From Micromonospora sp. DSM 45708 (GTDB lineage: Bacteria; Actinomycetota; Actinomycetes; Mycobacteriales; Micromonosporaceae), in NCBI RefSeq assembly GCF_039566955.1, contig NZ_CP154796.1:2418001-2482000 (forward strand): a stretch of 64,000 nucleotides of DNA, in the 5' to 3' direction. The notes under the pieces are model-generated. The model did no database searches. It was not told the origin of the DNA and saw only the letters and a list, made by a program, of their open reading frames with translations. Below, piece after piece: positions 37,426 through 45,658 of this stretch; position 1 is the stretch's first letter, and every line of letters begins with the position of its first letter. Both the position numbers and the translations under genes were made by a program.

Positions 37426-38337
37426 TCGGTTTCCTGTCAATGGGCGGAGCCGTTTCGGCCAGCCGTCAGCGCGACGCGTCGAGGCCGCCGGCGGCCAGAC
37501 GGCGGGGATGCGTTCCAGCACCCCACCGGCGAAGACGTCACGCAGGCCGAGCGGCTTGAGGTGGACATACCCGATGTGGCAGTCGCAGACCGCGACGCCA
37601 CACGCCCGGGGTTTCAGGGCCGCCCGCCACGACCCGTCGTAGAGGTTGCCGATCGGGGCGGGGATGAAGTGGCAGCGGCGGACCGTGCCGTCGCCGAGCA
37701 CCGAGACGGCGGTCTCACCGGCGTGGCAGGGCCGGCCGAGCGACAGGTGCGGCCGGACGCTGTAGCCGAAGTGCGGATCCAGCGCGGTCCAGGTCGCCTC
37801 CTCCTCGGCGTCGTAACGACGGCCCTCGGCCGCGTTGACCCACAGGTAGACGGCCGGCGGCAACGCGGCCCGCAACGCCCGCGCCTCGTCGAGGTGCTCG
37901 GGCAGGCCGACCACCCCGACCGAGTACCGGATGCCCAGCTCGCCCAGGCGCGCGCAGCGGCGCAGGAACCGCGCCCGCTCGACCTGCCCCGGGTGGTAGG
38001 TCGTCCAGAGCGCTGCCGAACCGGGATCCGCGTCGGCCAACCAGTCGACGCGGGCGGCGAGATTGGTCTGCACCACCACGCGGTCCACGTGCGACAGGTG
38101 CGACAGCGACACCATCGCCTCCCGGTACCAGCTCCGGGTCAGCGCCTCGCCCCACGGCGTGAACAGCACCGACAGCCGTACGTCGGTGGTCGCCGCGACC
38201 CAGCCGGTGAACCGGGCCAGCTCCGCCCGGTCGGCGCGTAGCAGCTCGGGCGGGTCGTGCCGCTTCGCGAACGGGCAGTAGGGACAGTCGTAGTTGCAGC
38301 TCGCCAGCGGGCCACGGTAGAGGATCGACAGGGTCAC
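37420..38337 (-). CDS. STM4011-family radical SAM protein
   Basis: A 305-residue radical SAM enzyme. The CxxxCxxC cluster motif is Cys14, Cys18 and Cys21 (CNYDCPYC). A C-terminal cysteine-rich part (SVLGDGTVRRCHFIP, IGNLYDGSW, CGVAVCDCHIGY) resembles a SPASM/twitch auxiliary-cluster region, as seen in peptide- and protein-modifying members. It is the last gene of a five-gene, same-strand set whose members match the Salmonella STM4011-STM4015 families in identity and order. GTG 38337 overlaps the stop of the preceding gene (GTGA). The reaction is unknown. Confidence 0.88.
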   Translation of the reverse strand: MTLSILYRGPLASCNYDCPYCPFAKRHDPPELLRADRAELARFTGWVAATTDVRLSVLFTPWGEALTRSWYREAMVSLSHLSHVDRVVVQTNLAARVDWLADADPGSAALWTTYHPGQVERARFLRRCARLGELGIRYSVGVVGLPEHLDEARALRAALPPAVYLWVNAAEGRRYDAEEEATWTALDPHFGYSVRPHLSLGRPCHAGETAVSVLGDGTVRRCHFIPAPIGNLYDGSWRAALKPRACGVAVCDCHIGYVHLKPLGLRDVFAGGVLERIPAVWPPAASTRRADGWPKRLRPLTGNRC

Positions 38338-39662
38338 CGCAGCGCGTACCCGGTCATCGCGTGCCGGACCTCGGCGGAGGTCAGCCACGGGCCGACGGCG
38401 TCGGAGCGGGCCAGCCCGGCAGCGGTCAGCCGCAGCCCGCCGTCGGTGGCCCAGCCCCGCTCGACGAGCCGGCCGAGCTGCGGGAAGTCGTCGACCGGCC
38501 CGCGCCCGAAGCGGGCCCGGTAGGCGTCGGCGTCCACGCCGTCGGCGCGCAGCAGCGACGTGAGCAGCCAGCGGCGACGCTGCTCCGCGCCGGCCAGCCG
38601 GAAACCGAACTCGGCGTACGCGAAGTCGTCGGCGGGCCGGCCCAGGTAGTCGTCCAGGACCGCGCGCACCTGGGTGACGCTCACCGCGTAGTCGAAGGAG
38701 TAGTGCAACGCGGAGGTGTAGGAGCGGGCGCCGCAGCCCAGCCCGACCATGCCGTCGTCCTGGCAGCAGTAGCCCGGGCCGTCCGGAGCCGGTGCGTCGG
38801 CGCGGCGGAACTGGCGCATCGACTCCTGCCGGTAGCCGGCCGCGCCGAGCGTCTCCACCGCCTGCCGGTAGAGCGCGAGGCGCTGGGCGTCCCAGTCGGC
38901 GCGGGCGTGCGCCCGCCGCCCGAGGCCGGTCAGCGGCCGGACGTAGAGCGGGTAGAGGAACAGCTCCTCCGGCCGCCAGGCCAGCGCCGCGTCCAGGCTC
39001 TGCCGCCACGTGCCGGCGGTCTGCCCGTCGATGCCGTAGATCAGGTCGATGTTCAGCGACGGGATCCGCGCGTCCCGGATCGCCGCCAACGCGGCCTCCA
39101 CCTCGGCGCGGCGTTGCGGCCGACCGGCGGCGCGGGCCTCGACGTCGAGGAAGCTCTGCACGCCGATGCTCACCCGGGTGGCGCCGTGCGCGGCGAGCAC
39201 CGCGAGGCGGTCCGGCGTGGCGGTGGCCGGCGACGTCTCCACCGACAGCGGCACGCCCGGCAGGCGCGCGCCGAGCGTGTCGGTGGCGACGGCGAACAGC
39301 GCGGTCAGCTCGTCGGCGGTGAGGTAGGTGGGGGTGCCGCCGCCGAACGCCGCGCGGGCGTAACCGGCGTCGTCGCCGAGCGCCCCGGCGACCCGCTCGG
39401 CCTGCCGGCGCAACTGGCGCAGGTACGCGGTGACCTGCTCGGCAGGCGCGTTGGCGCGGGTGAACAGGTTGCAGAAGCCGCACCGCATCTCACAGAACGG
39501 CACGTGCAGGTAGAGGAAGAGCGCGTCGCGCGCCTCGGTGCGCCACACGTCGGCCAGCCGGGGCCGGGGCCGCAGCGGCCGGTAGGAGGTCTTGTGCGGG
39601 TACGCGTAGAGGTACTGCTGGTAGGCGGAGCCGTCGAGGCTCGGATCGGTGCTGGTCACCAT
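38334..39662 (-). CDS. STM4012-family radical SAM protein (HemW-like)
   Basis: A 442-residue radical SAM protein of the coproporphyrinogen-dehydrogenase-like (HemW/HemN) type. The cluster cysteines are Cys57, Cys61 and Cys64 (CEMRCGFC). Other landmarks are the GGGTPTYL SAM-binding motif, IGVQSF, NIDLIYGI and a C-terminal HemN_C-like winged region. A YCCQDDGMVGLGCGARSYT segment is family-typical. ATG 39662 or GTG 39659 could be the start; both overlap the STM4013-type stop. HemW-like enzymes bind haem or act on porphyrin-like or aromatic substrates, but nothing shows the substrate here. Confidence 0.88.
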   Translation of the reverse strand: MVTSTDPSLDGSAYQQYLYAYPHKTSYRPLRPRPRLADVWRTEARDALFLYLHVPFCEMRCGFCNLFTRANAPAEQVTAYLRQLRRQAERVAGALGDDAGYARAAFGGGTPTYLTADELTALFAVATDTLGARLPGVPLSVETSPATATPDRLAVLAAHGATRVSIGVQSFLDVEARAAGRPQRRAEVEAALAAIRDARIPSLNIDLIYGIDGQTAGTWRQSLDAALAWRPEELFLYPLYVRPLTGLGRRAHARADWDAQRLALYRQAVETLGAAGYRQESMRQFRRADAPAPDGPGYCCQDDGMVGLGCGARSYTSALHYSFDYAVSVTQVRAVLDDYLGRPADDFAYAEFGFRLAGAEQRRRWLLTSLLRADGVDADAYRARFGRGPVDDFPQLGRLVERGWATDGGLRLTAAGLARSDAVGPWLTSAEVRHAMTGYALR

Positions 39663-40459
39663 TCTCCCGGATGCAGGGTGAAGTCGGCGTAGGGGACGGT
39701 CCACACCACGTCGTGGCCGATCCGGTGGCCGGTGTGGCCGTCCTCCCCGTAGGCGGTGCCGTGATCGGAACAGATGATCGTGAACACCGGCCGGCCCCGG
39801 CCGGTGACCAGCCGGAACAGCCGGTCGATCCGGCCGTCGACGTACTCCAGGGCGGCGGCGTGGCTGGCCCGGCTGTCGGCCTGCGCGCCGGGCAGGTGGT
39901 GCCGGTTGGGCTGGTGCAGCGCGGCGACGTTGAGGAAGGTGAACAGCGGCCGGGCCGCCGGCACCCGGGCGAGCACCTCGGCCAGCCGGTCGAGCTGGGC
40001 GTCCAGGCAGGTGGGGGACGTGACGCCGAACTCCGGCTCCCAGTGCGCCTCGGCGAACAGGCCGGGCAGCACCGCGCCGAGCGGGCTGCGCCGGTTGAAG
40101 AACCCGACCCCGCCCAGGCAGAGCGTGTGGTAGCCGACCGCGGCGAGCGCGGTCGGCAGGTCCGGGGCGTCGAACACCCAGGTGTCCGCGCCGGCGGTCT
40201 CGCTGCCGGGGAACGCCGCCGCGAACCGCCGCTCGTGCGGCCCCGGTGTGGTCGGAGTGGGTAGGAAACCGGCGAAGAACGCGTGGTGGGCGGCGTAGGT
40301 GAAACTGGCGGGGGAGTGCCGCCGTTCCCACCGCCCGCCGGGCAGCGCCCGGGCCAGCCGTGGCGTCCGCCCCGCCGCGACCAGTTCGGCGGCCACGTCG
40401 TGGCGCAGCGTGTCCAGTGTGACCAGGAGCAGGTCGTGGCTGCCGATCAGGCCGCGCAC
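39656..40459 (-). CDS. STM4013/SEN3800-family hydrolase (alkaline phosphatase superfamily)
   Basis: A 267-residue sulfatase-like hydrolase. The metal-site pattern DLLLVTLDTLRHDVA near the N-terminus and IICSDHGTAYGEDGHTGHRIGHD near the C-terminus are those of the alkaline phosphatase/sulfatase superfamily. There is no CxPxR formylglycine motif, so it is more likely a phosphatase or phosphodiesterase than a sulfatase. No signal peptide, so it is cytoplasmic. GTG 40459 overlaps the preceding gene by 13 nt. Middle gene of the STM4011-4015 operon. Confidence 0.85.
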   Translation of the reverse strand: MRGLIGSHDLLLVTLDTLRHDVAAELVAAGRTPRLARALPGGRWERRHSPASFTYAAHHAFFAGFLPTPTTPGPHERRFAAAFPGSETAGADTWVFDAPDLPTALAAVGYHTLCLGGVGFFNRRSPLGAVLPGLFAEAHWEPEFGVTSPTCLDAQLDRLAEVLARVPAARPLFTFLNVAALHQPNRHHLPGAQADSRASHAAALEYVDGRIDRLFRLVTGRGRPVFTIICSDHGTAYGEDGHTGHRIGHDVVWTVPYADFTLHPGEW

Positions 40460-41529
40460 GCGGCCACCCCCGCCCGCCACCGCCGCCACCGGCCGGTGGT
40501 CAGCGCGTGCACCTGCTCGGCGTAGCTGTCCCGCCCGTCGGCCAACACGCCGGGCAGCAGGTCGCCGAACGCGTTCACCTCGGCGACCGCGTGCCGCCGC
40601 CACCCGGCCAGGAACATCAGGTCGACGCCGACGTGCAGCGAGCCGGGGAAACAGGCGGCGACCCGCTCGCAGCTCTCCATCGCCGCCGACCAGGCCGCCG
40701 GCCCGGCCGCGGCCCGCAGCTCGGCCAGGTCGCCCCGGGCGTTGCCGAGGTGCAGGTTGGTCAGCGGCCCCCGGGCGGCGCGCACCACCGTGTGCGTCGG
40801 CCGTCCGGCCACCACCAGCACCCGCACGTCGACCACCCGGTCCCGCAGGCCGGCCTTGGGCAGCCACCGCTCGACGTGCAGCCCGTCCGGGGCCAGCCGG
40901 TCGACGATCGCGGCGATCGTCGCCTCGTCGGTGTGGCGGCGCACCCGCAACGAGTTGAACAACCCGTCCGGCGTGGGCTCGACAGTGGTGTCGGCCTGCA
41001 CGCCGCGCGGGCCGACCGCGACCGCGAGCACCCCGGCGGCGGAGGACCCGTGCGCCGGCTTGACGAACACCCGTCGCCAACCGGTCGCCGCCATCGCCTC
41101 ACGCAGCGCGGCATAGCCGCCGACCGGCGGCAGCGCGGGCGGCACCGGCACGCCGGCCGCCGACAGCACCGCGTGGCAAAGCCGCTTGTCGCAGAGGACC
41201 GCGACGTCCGCCGGCCGGTTCAGCAGCTCCGCGCCGCCGGCGGCGACCCGGTCGAGCCCGGCCACCAGACCGGCGTACGCGTCGGCGAGGCCGATCAGCT
41301 CGCCGTGCCGGGCGGCGGTGGGCGAGCGCCGCAGCAGCCGGTCGACCAGCGGGTCCTCGCCCGGGGAGTCGACCCGCACCAGCGCGTCGGCGGCCGGCGG
41401 CGGCGCGGCCCCGGTCAGCACGTCGGCCCAGGGCAGGACGTCGGGGGTGGGCAGGGCCGCGGCGCGCACCGCCCGGGTGAACAGCGCCACCCGGCGGTTC
41501 GCGGGATTGCCCACCACGGTCAGCCGCAT
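40447..41529 (-). CDS. STM4014-family protein (ATP-grasp-like)
   Basis: A 360-residue protein. An N-terminal nucleotide-fold-like start (MRLTVVGNPANRRVALFTRAV) precedes an ATP-grasp core. Landmarks are VLCDKRLCHAVLSAAGVPVPP, the phosphate-binding WRRVFVKPAHGSSAAGV strand-loop, HVERWLPKA, and the metal-binding VGVDLMFLAGWRRHAVAEVNAFGDLLP. ATP-grasp enzymes join a carboxylate to an amine or thiol, so peptide or amino-acid ligation is plausible. It overlaps the STM4013-type gene and lies 42 bp after the STM4015-type gene. Confidence 0.85.
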   Translation of the reverse strand: MRLTVVGNPANRRVALFTRAVRAAALPTPDVLPWADVLTGAAPPPAADALVRVDSPGEDPLVDRLLRRSPTAARHGELIGLADAYAGLVAGLDRVAAGGAELLNRPADVAVLCDKRLCHAVLSAAGVPVPPALPPVGGYAALREAMAATGWRRVFVKPAHGSSAAGVLAVAVGPRGVQADTTVEPTPDGLFNSLRVRRHTDEATIAAIVDRLAPDGLHVERWLPKAGLRDRVVDVRVLVVAGRPTHTVVRAARGPLTNLHLGNARGDLAELRAAAGPAAWSAAMESCERVAACFPGSLHVGVDLMFLAGWRRHAVAEVNAFGDLLPGVLADGRDSYAEQVHALTTGRWRRWRAGVAACAA

Positions 41530-41571
41530 GTCACCACGCCACCGCCGGCTGCCGGTGGCGACCGCCGCCGG

Positions 41572-42504
41572 TCACTCCCCGACCGCGGTGAAGTAGTAGT
41601 ACCGGCCGTCGTACTTGTCGGCGGTCTGCGCGTCGGCGACGTCGACCTCGACGCCCGGCAGCGCGGCGACCACCGACGCGGCCACCGGCTCGGACAGGAA
41701 GTGGTGGTGCAGGTCGAGCCGGCGCAGGTGGGTCAGCGGCTGACCGGCCAGCAACGCCGCCGCGCCGGTGTCGCCCAGCACGCCCATGGACAGGTCGAGG
41801 ACCTCCAACCGGCCGACCACCGGCGCGTCGGCCACCGCCGCCGCGATCGCGTCGGCGTGCTCCGCGTTGCACAGCCCGAGGTGCCGCAGCGCCGGCAGCC
41901 GGTCGCCGGTCAGCAGCGCGGCCAGGTCGTCCACGGTGGCGTCGCCGCCGTATTCGGAGACGCCGAGCCACAGGTCGAGCCGGTGCAGCGCCGGCAGGTC
42001 GCACGCCGCGACCGCCCGCACCACCTCAGCCGGCAGGCCGCCGGACTCGATCCGCAGCTCGCGCAGCCCGGTGTGCCGGACCGGCTCCAGCCGCAGGCCC
42101 TGGGCGCCGCGGATCCACAGCACCTCGAGCGTCGGGTAGGCGGCCAGCAACGGGGTGACGTCCCCGTGGGACAGCCAGGAGATCTCGCACTGCTCGCCGA
42201 CCAGGTCGGCCAGGAACAACGCCCGCAGCCCGGTCCACCGCGACGCGGCGTCGGCCAGCAGCTCCACCGGCAGCGCGCGCTCGTACGCCGCGCCCCACTC
42301 GCCCACCACCACGGCGCGCACCGCCTCGGCCGGCACCTCGTCGAGCATGGCGCGGACCAGGCCGGCGAACTCCGCCGGGTCGGCGTCGAACTCCTCGACC
42401 TCCAACCGCCAGGCCACGGCGGCCGGATCGTCCGGCAGCGCCATGCCCGGTGTGAACGGCAGGACCGGCAACCCGGCGAACGACGAGACGTGCGAATTGA
42501 TCAC
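41572..42504 (-). CDS. STM4015-family leucine-rich-repeat protein
   Basis: A 310-residue protein beginning at GTG 42504, with GGAGG just upstream. After a short N-terminal region (VINSHVSSFAGLPVLPF), about residues 85-280 show irregular leucine-rich repeats (LRALFLADL, LEVLWIRGA, LRELRIESG, LHRLDLWLG, LRHLGLCNA, LEVLDLSMG, LRRLDLHHH). The C-terminus is a polar, Tyr-rich tail ending DGRYYYFTAVGE. No signal peptide. It is the first gene of the STM4011-4015 operon, upstream of two radical SAM enzymes and an ATP-grasp. It may be a scaffold or the modified substrate; neither is shown. Confidence 0.85.
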   Translation of the reverse strand: MINSHVSSFAGLPVLPFTPGMALPDDPAAVAWRLEVEEFDADPAEFAGLVRAMLDEVPAEAVRAVVVGEWGAAYERALPVELLADAASRWTGLRALFLADLVGEQCEISWLSHGDVTPLLAAYPTLEVLWIRGAQGLRLEPVRHTGLRELRIESGGLPAEVVRAVAACDLPALHRLDLWLGVSEYGGDATVDDLAALLTGDRLPALRHLGLCNAEHADAIAAAVADAPVVGRLEVLDLSMGVLGDTGAAALLAGQPLTHLRRLDLHHHFLSEPVAASVVAALPGVEVDVADAQTADKYDGRYYYFTAVGE

Positions 42505-42689
42505 ACCAACCTCCGGTGCGGCAGCGGCAAGGGCGGCGGAACCGTAACAGGTGGCCCCGACACGACGAGGGCGACGCACTCCTGTGGTGCGCAGGAGTGG
42601 GAATGTGTGCGGTGGGTTACCTGTGGGTGGCATTCCGTCATGGACAGCCTCCTGCCGGTCGCCTAGCCTGCCGGTGGGGGGAGGCGTAC

Positions 42690-44567
42690 ATGGCCGCTGC
42701 CGTGGACACTGTCCGGATCAAGGTGCTGGGCCCGGTCGCCGCGCTCCGCGGCACGGCGGAGATCCCGTTGGGTCCCTCCCGTCAACGTGCGGTCCTGGGC
42801 TACCTCGCCCTGCAACCCCGGCAGCCGGTCCTGCTGGGCGCGCTCACCGAGGCGCTCTGGGGCGACGACGTGCCGACCAGCGGCGCACACCTCATCCGGA
42901 CGTACGTCGCCCGGCTGCGCCAGGTGCTGGAGCCCGACACCGCGCCACGGGCCCGCACCAACGTCATCGCGTCGGTGCCCGGCGGCTACCGGCTCGACGT
43001 GCCCCCGCAGGACGTCGACGCGTCCCTGTTCCGGGAACTGCTCGGCCGGGCCCGCGGCCGGCGGGCGGTCGGCGCGCTCGACGACGCGTTCGAGCTGCTC
43101 GCCACCGCGCTCGACCTGTGGCAGGACCCCACGCTCGCCCACCTCGCCGGCCTGCTGGCCAGTCCGCGGCACGTCACCGCGCTGCGCGGCGACTGGGTCG
43201 ACGCGGGCCTGCTGCACGCCTCGGTGGCGATCGACCTGGGCCGGACCTCGCAGGTGCTGCCGGTGGTCGAGCGGCTCGCCGCCGCCGAGCCGTTGCAGGA
43301 GGCGGTGCAGGCCCGCTACCTGGAGGTGCTCGCGCACAGCGGCCAGCGGGCCGCCGCCGCGCACCACTACCTCGACGTCCGGACCCGGCTGCGCGCCGAG
43401 CTGGGCGTGGAGCCCGGGCCGGAACTGCGCCGCATGCACGCCGCGCTGCTGTGCGCCGGGGACGAACCGGCGCCGGCGCACACCCGCCCCCCGACCCGGC
43501 CGCAGACCGGACGGCCGCCCGCCTGGCGCGGGCCGGGGCCGGCCATCGGACCGCTGATCGGCCGCGACGCCGAGGTCGCCCGGTGCGCCACGCTGCTGGT
43601 GGCGCACCGGCACGTGACCATCGTCGGCCCGGCCGGCTGCGGCAAGTCCGCCACCGGGCTGGCGGTCGCCGAACGGGTCGCCGCCGCGTTCCCGGACGGC
43701 GTCGCCGCCGTCGACGCGGCCGAGGCGCCGGACTGCGGCGCGGTGCTGCGCCTGCTCGCCGAGACGCTGGAGCTGACGGCCACCGCCGATCCGCTGCACG
43801 CCGTGGGGGAGCGCCGGATGCTGCTGGTGCTCAACGACGTCGAGCACCTGGGCGCGCACGCCGGGGAGATGATCGAGCACGTGCTGCGCCGCTGCCCCCG
43901 CACGGCCCTGCTGGTCACCTCCCGCCGACGACCCGGGCTCGCCCGCGAGGCGGTGTTCCGGCTCGGTCCCCTACCGGTGCCCGGGCCGGCGGACGCGGAC
44001 GCGCTGGCCGCGAACCCGGCGGTGCGTCTCTTCGTCGACCGGGCCCGGCTGGTACGCCCCGGTTTCCGGCTGTCGCCCGCCGACGGTCCGACGGTGGCCC
44101 GGATCTGCCGCGAGCTGGACGGGCTGCCGCTGGCAGTGGAACTCGCCGCCGCCTGCCTCTACACCGACAGTCTCGACGGCGTGCTCCGGCGGGTCGCCGA
44201 CCCGCTCGACCTGTTGCGACCGCGGCGGCGGGGACACCCGCGGCACCACCGGTCGCTCGCCTCGGCACTGCGGCGCAGCCTGGCCCCGCTGCGCCCGGCC
44301 GACCGGGCGTGCCTGGCCCGGTTGGGCCAGGGGGAGCGGTGCTTCTCCCACGACGACGCGGTCGCGCGCTGCGCCGGTGTCGTCCCGGCCGCCGAGGTGG
44401 GCGCCGTGCTCGACCGGCTGGCCGGCGACTCCCTGCTGGAGCCGGGACCGGGCCCGGCCGGTCCCCGCTACCGGCTGCTGCGCACCGTTGCGGTGGCCGC
44501 GGCCGGTGGGTGCGACCGGGACGACGAGCATCAGGCGTTCCAGGGCATGGTCGGGAACCAGCCGTAA
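42690..44567 (+). CDS. AfsR/SARP-type regulator (trans_reg_C-BTAD-NB-ARC)
   Basis: A 625-residue regulator from ATG 42690 (GGGGGGAGG upstream). It has the OmpR-like winged helix (about 5-95: IPLGPSRQRAVLGYLALQ, LIRTYVARLRQVLE), the bacterial transcriptional activation domain (about 100-245) and an NB-ARC ATPase (about 285-560). In the last, Walker A is GPAGCGKS and a degenerate Walker B is MLLVLNDVEHL, with GLPLAVELAA. The C-terminal TPR sensor of full AfsR proteins is missing. It runs convergently into, and overlaps by 37 nt, a membrane-protein gene. A paralogue of the same architecture lies at 45659. Targets are unknown; neighbouring STM or xylan genes are possible. Confidence 0.9.
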   Translation: MAAAVDTVRIKVLGPVAALRGTAEIPLGPSRQRAVLGYLALQPRQPVLLGALTEALWGDDVPTSGAHLIRTYVARLRQVLEPDTAPRARTNVIASVPGGYRLDVPPQDVDASLFRELLGRARGRRAVGALDDAFELLATALDLWQDPTLAHLAGLLASPRHVTALRGDWVDAGLLHASVAIDLGRTSQVLPVVERLAAAEPLQEAVQARYLEVLAHSGQRAAAAHHYLDVRTRLRAELGVEPGPELRRMHAALLCAGDEPAPAHTRPPTRPQTGRPPAWRGPGPAIGPLIGRDAEVARCATLLVAHRHVTIVGPAGCGKSATGLAVAERVAAAFPDGVAAVDAAEAPDCGAVLRLLAETLELTATADPLHAVGERRMLLVLNDVEHLGAHAGEMIEHVLRRCPRTALLVTSRRRPGLAREAVFRLGPLPVPGPADADALAANPAVRLFVDRARLVRPGFRLSPADGPTVARICRELDGLPLAVELAAACLYTDSLDGVLRRVADPLDLLRPRRRGHPRHHRSLASALRRSLAPLRPADRACLARLGQGERCFSHDDAVARCAGVVPAAEVGAVLDRLAGDSLLEPGPGPAGPRYRLLRTVAVAAAGGCDRDDEHQAFQGMVGNQP

Positions 44568-45454
44568 CCGAACCGGGCGGGCAGCCGCACGTCCCAGTAG
44601 AAGACCAGGAACGCGCCGAGCACCAGCAGCGCGACGCCGACCAGCAGGCCGGCCCGGCCGGGCCGGGACAGCCACCGCTGCACGCCGCCGCGCGTGCCCA
44701 GCACCAGCAGCAGCGCCAGCACGACCATCACCAGGATGTTGCCCAGCGACTGGAGAACCAGCGCCAGCGCGCCGTAGAACGGGTTGTGGCTGTCCACCGC
44801 CTGCTCCAGCAGCTTGTGGAACAGCGGGTACGGCCGCCCGACCAGGAAACCGCCGACCAGGGCGCCGAGCGTCACCAGGCGGGCCGTGGGCCGGCCGGCG
44901 AACGGGTCGGGGAGCAGCCCCAGCGCCGCCAGGCCGAGCGCGGCGAACGCGAGGCCGATCAGCCCGAACACCACGGACGCCTGCACCAGCCGGACCGGGA
45001 AGCCGGAGCCGACGGTGGCGGTGGAGAGCTGGGGGAGCCGGGACCCGATCAGCACGGCCACGAAGCCGTACACCGCGGCCACCGACACCAGCCCGACCGC
45101 CAACCAGCCCAGCGGCGCCAGCACGGCGGCGACGCGGCCCCGACGCGACCCGTCGGCCCGACCGGCGACGTCCGGCAGCGCGCCGAAGACGGCGATGTTG
45201 CAGGCGGTGAACGTGCCGGCGAAGCCGGAGACGAAGGCGAACAGGGCGCCGGCCGCGGACCCGCCGATCACGGTCTGCTTGGCGTCGGTGCCGAGCACGG
45301 AGTTGGCGACGGAGTCACCGATCACGTGGTCGACCAGCTCGAACGACCAGAGCATGGCGAGCAGCAGGCCCCCGGCCACGGCCACCACCGCGGCGACCGG
45401 GTGGCGTCCCCCGGTGAGCGGGCGGTGGGCGGTGGGACTGGTGAGAGTGGTCAT
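44531..45454 (-). CDS. Polytopic membrane protein, function unknown
   Basis: A 307-residue integral membrane protein with about 8 hydrophobic helices and a short N-terminal cytoplasmic tail. Landmarks are FVSGFAGTFTACNIAVFGALPDVAG in the first half and VGRPYPLFHKLLEQAVDSHNPFYGALALVLQSLGNILVM in the second. The overall feel is of a CcdA/DsbD-like or related small transporter family, but the paired cysteines of CcdA are not present, so I leave it unassigned. ATG 45454 follows GGGAGGAT. It overlaps the 3' end of the first SARP gene and is divergent from the second, so one of them may control it. Confidence 0.75.
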   Translation of the reverse strand: MTTLTSPTAHRPLTGGRHPVAAVVAVAGGLLLAMLWSFELVDHVIGDSVANSVLGTDAKQTVIGGSAAGALFAFVSGFAGTFTACNIAVFGALPDVAGRADGSRRGRVAAVLAPLGWLAVGLVSVAAVYGFVAVLIGSRLPQLSTATVGSGFPVRLVQASVVFGLIGLAFAALGLAALGLLPDPFAGRPTARLVTLGALVGGFLVGRPYPLFHKLLEQAVDSHNPFYGALALVLQSLGNILVMVVLALLLVLGTRGGVQRWLSRPGRAGLLVGVALLVLGAFLVFYWDVRLPARFGYGWFPTMPWNA

Positions 45455-45658
45455 CGACGATCCTCCCGGAAGCTGGAGCCGTGGCACGGTGCGGGGAACG
45501 GGACGCCCGAGAGGGAACGTGGGTGCTCCCCTCGGTCCGCGTCCGGGCCGCCGAAGGTTCCGCGCCAGGGCCGGCAAACATGAAGAAGCCTTGCAGGCGC
45601 GGTATGCAGCATTCTTGACACGCAGACAGGGAGAGGTCAGGGGAAGGACCACCGGTCG

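Noticed and set aside
42551..45583. A 1010-codon plus-strand open frame
   Set aside because: Out of frame with the AfsR-type gene and biased to Arg/Pro/Gly/Ala. A high-GC shadow frame.
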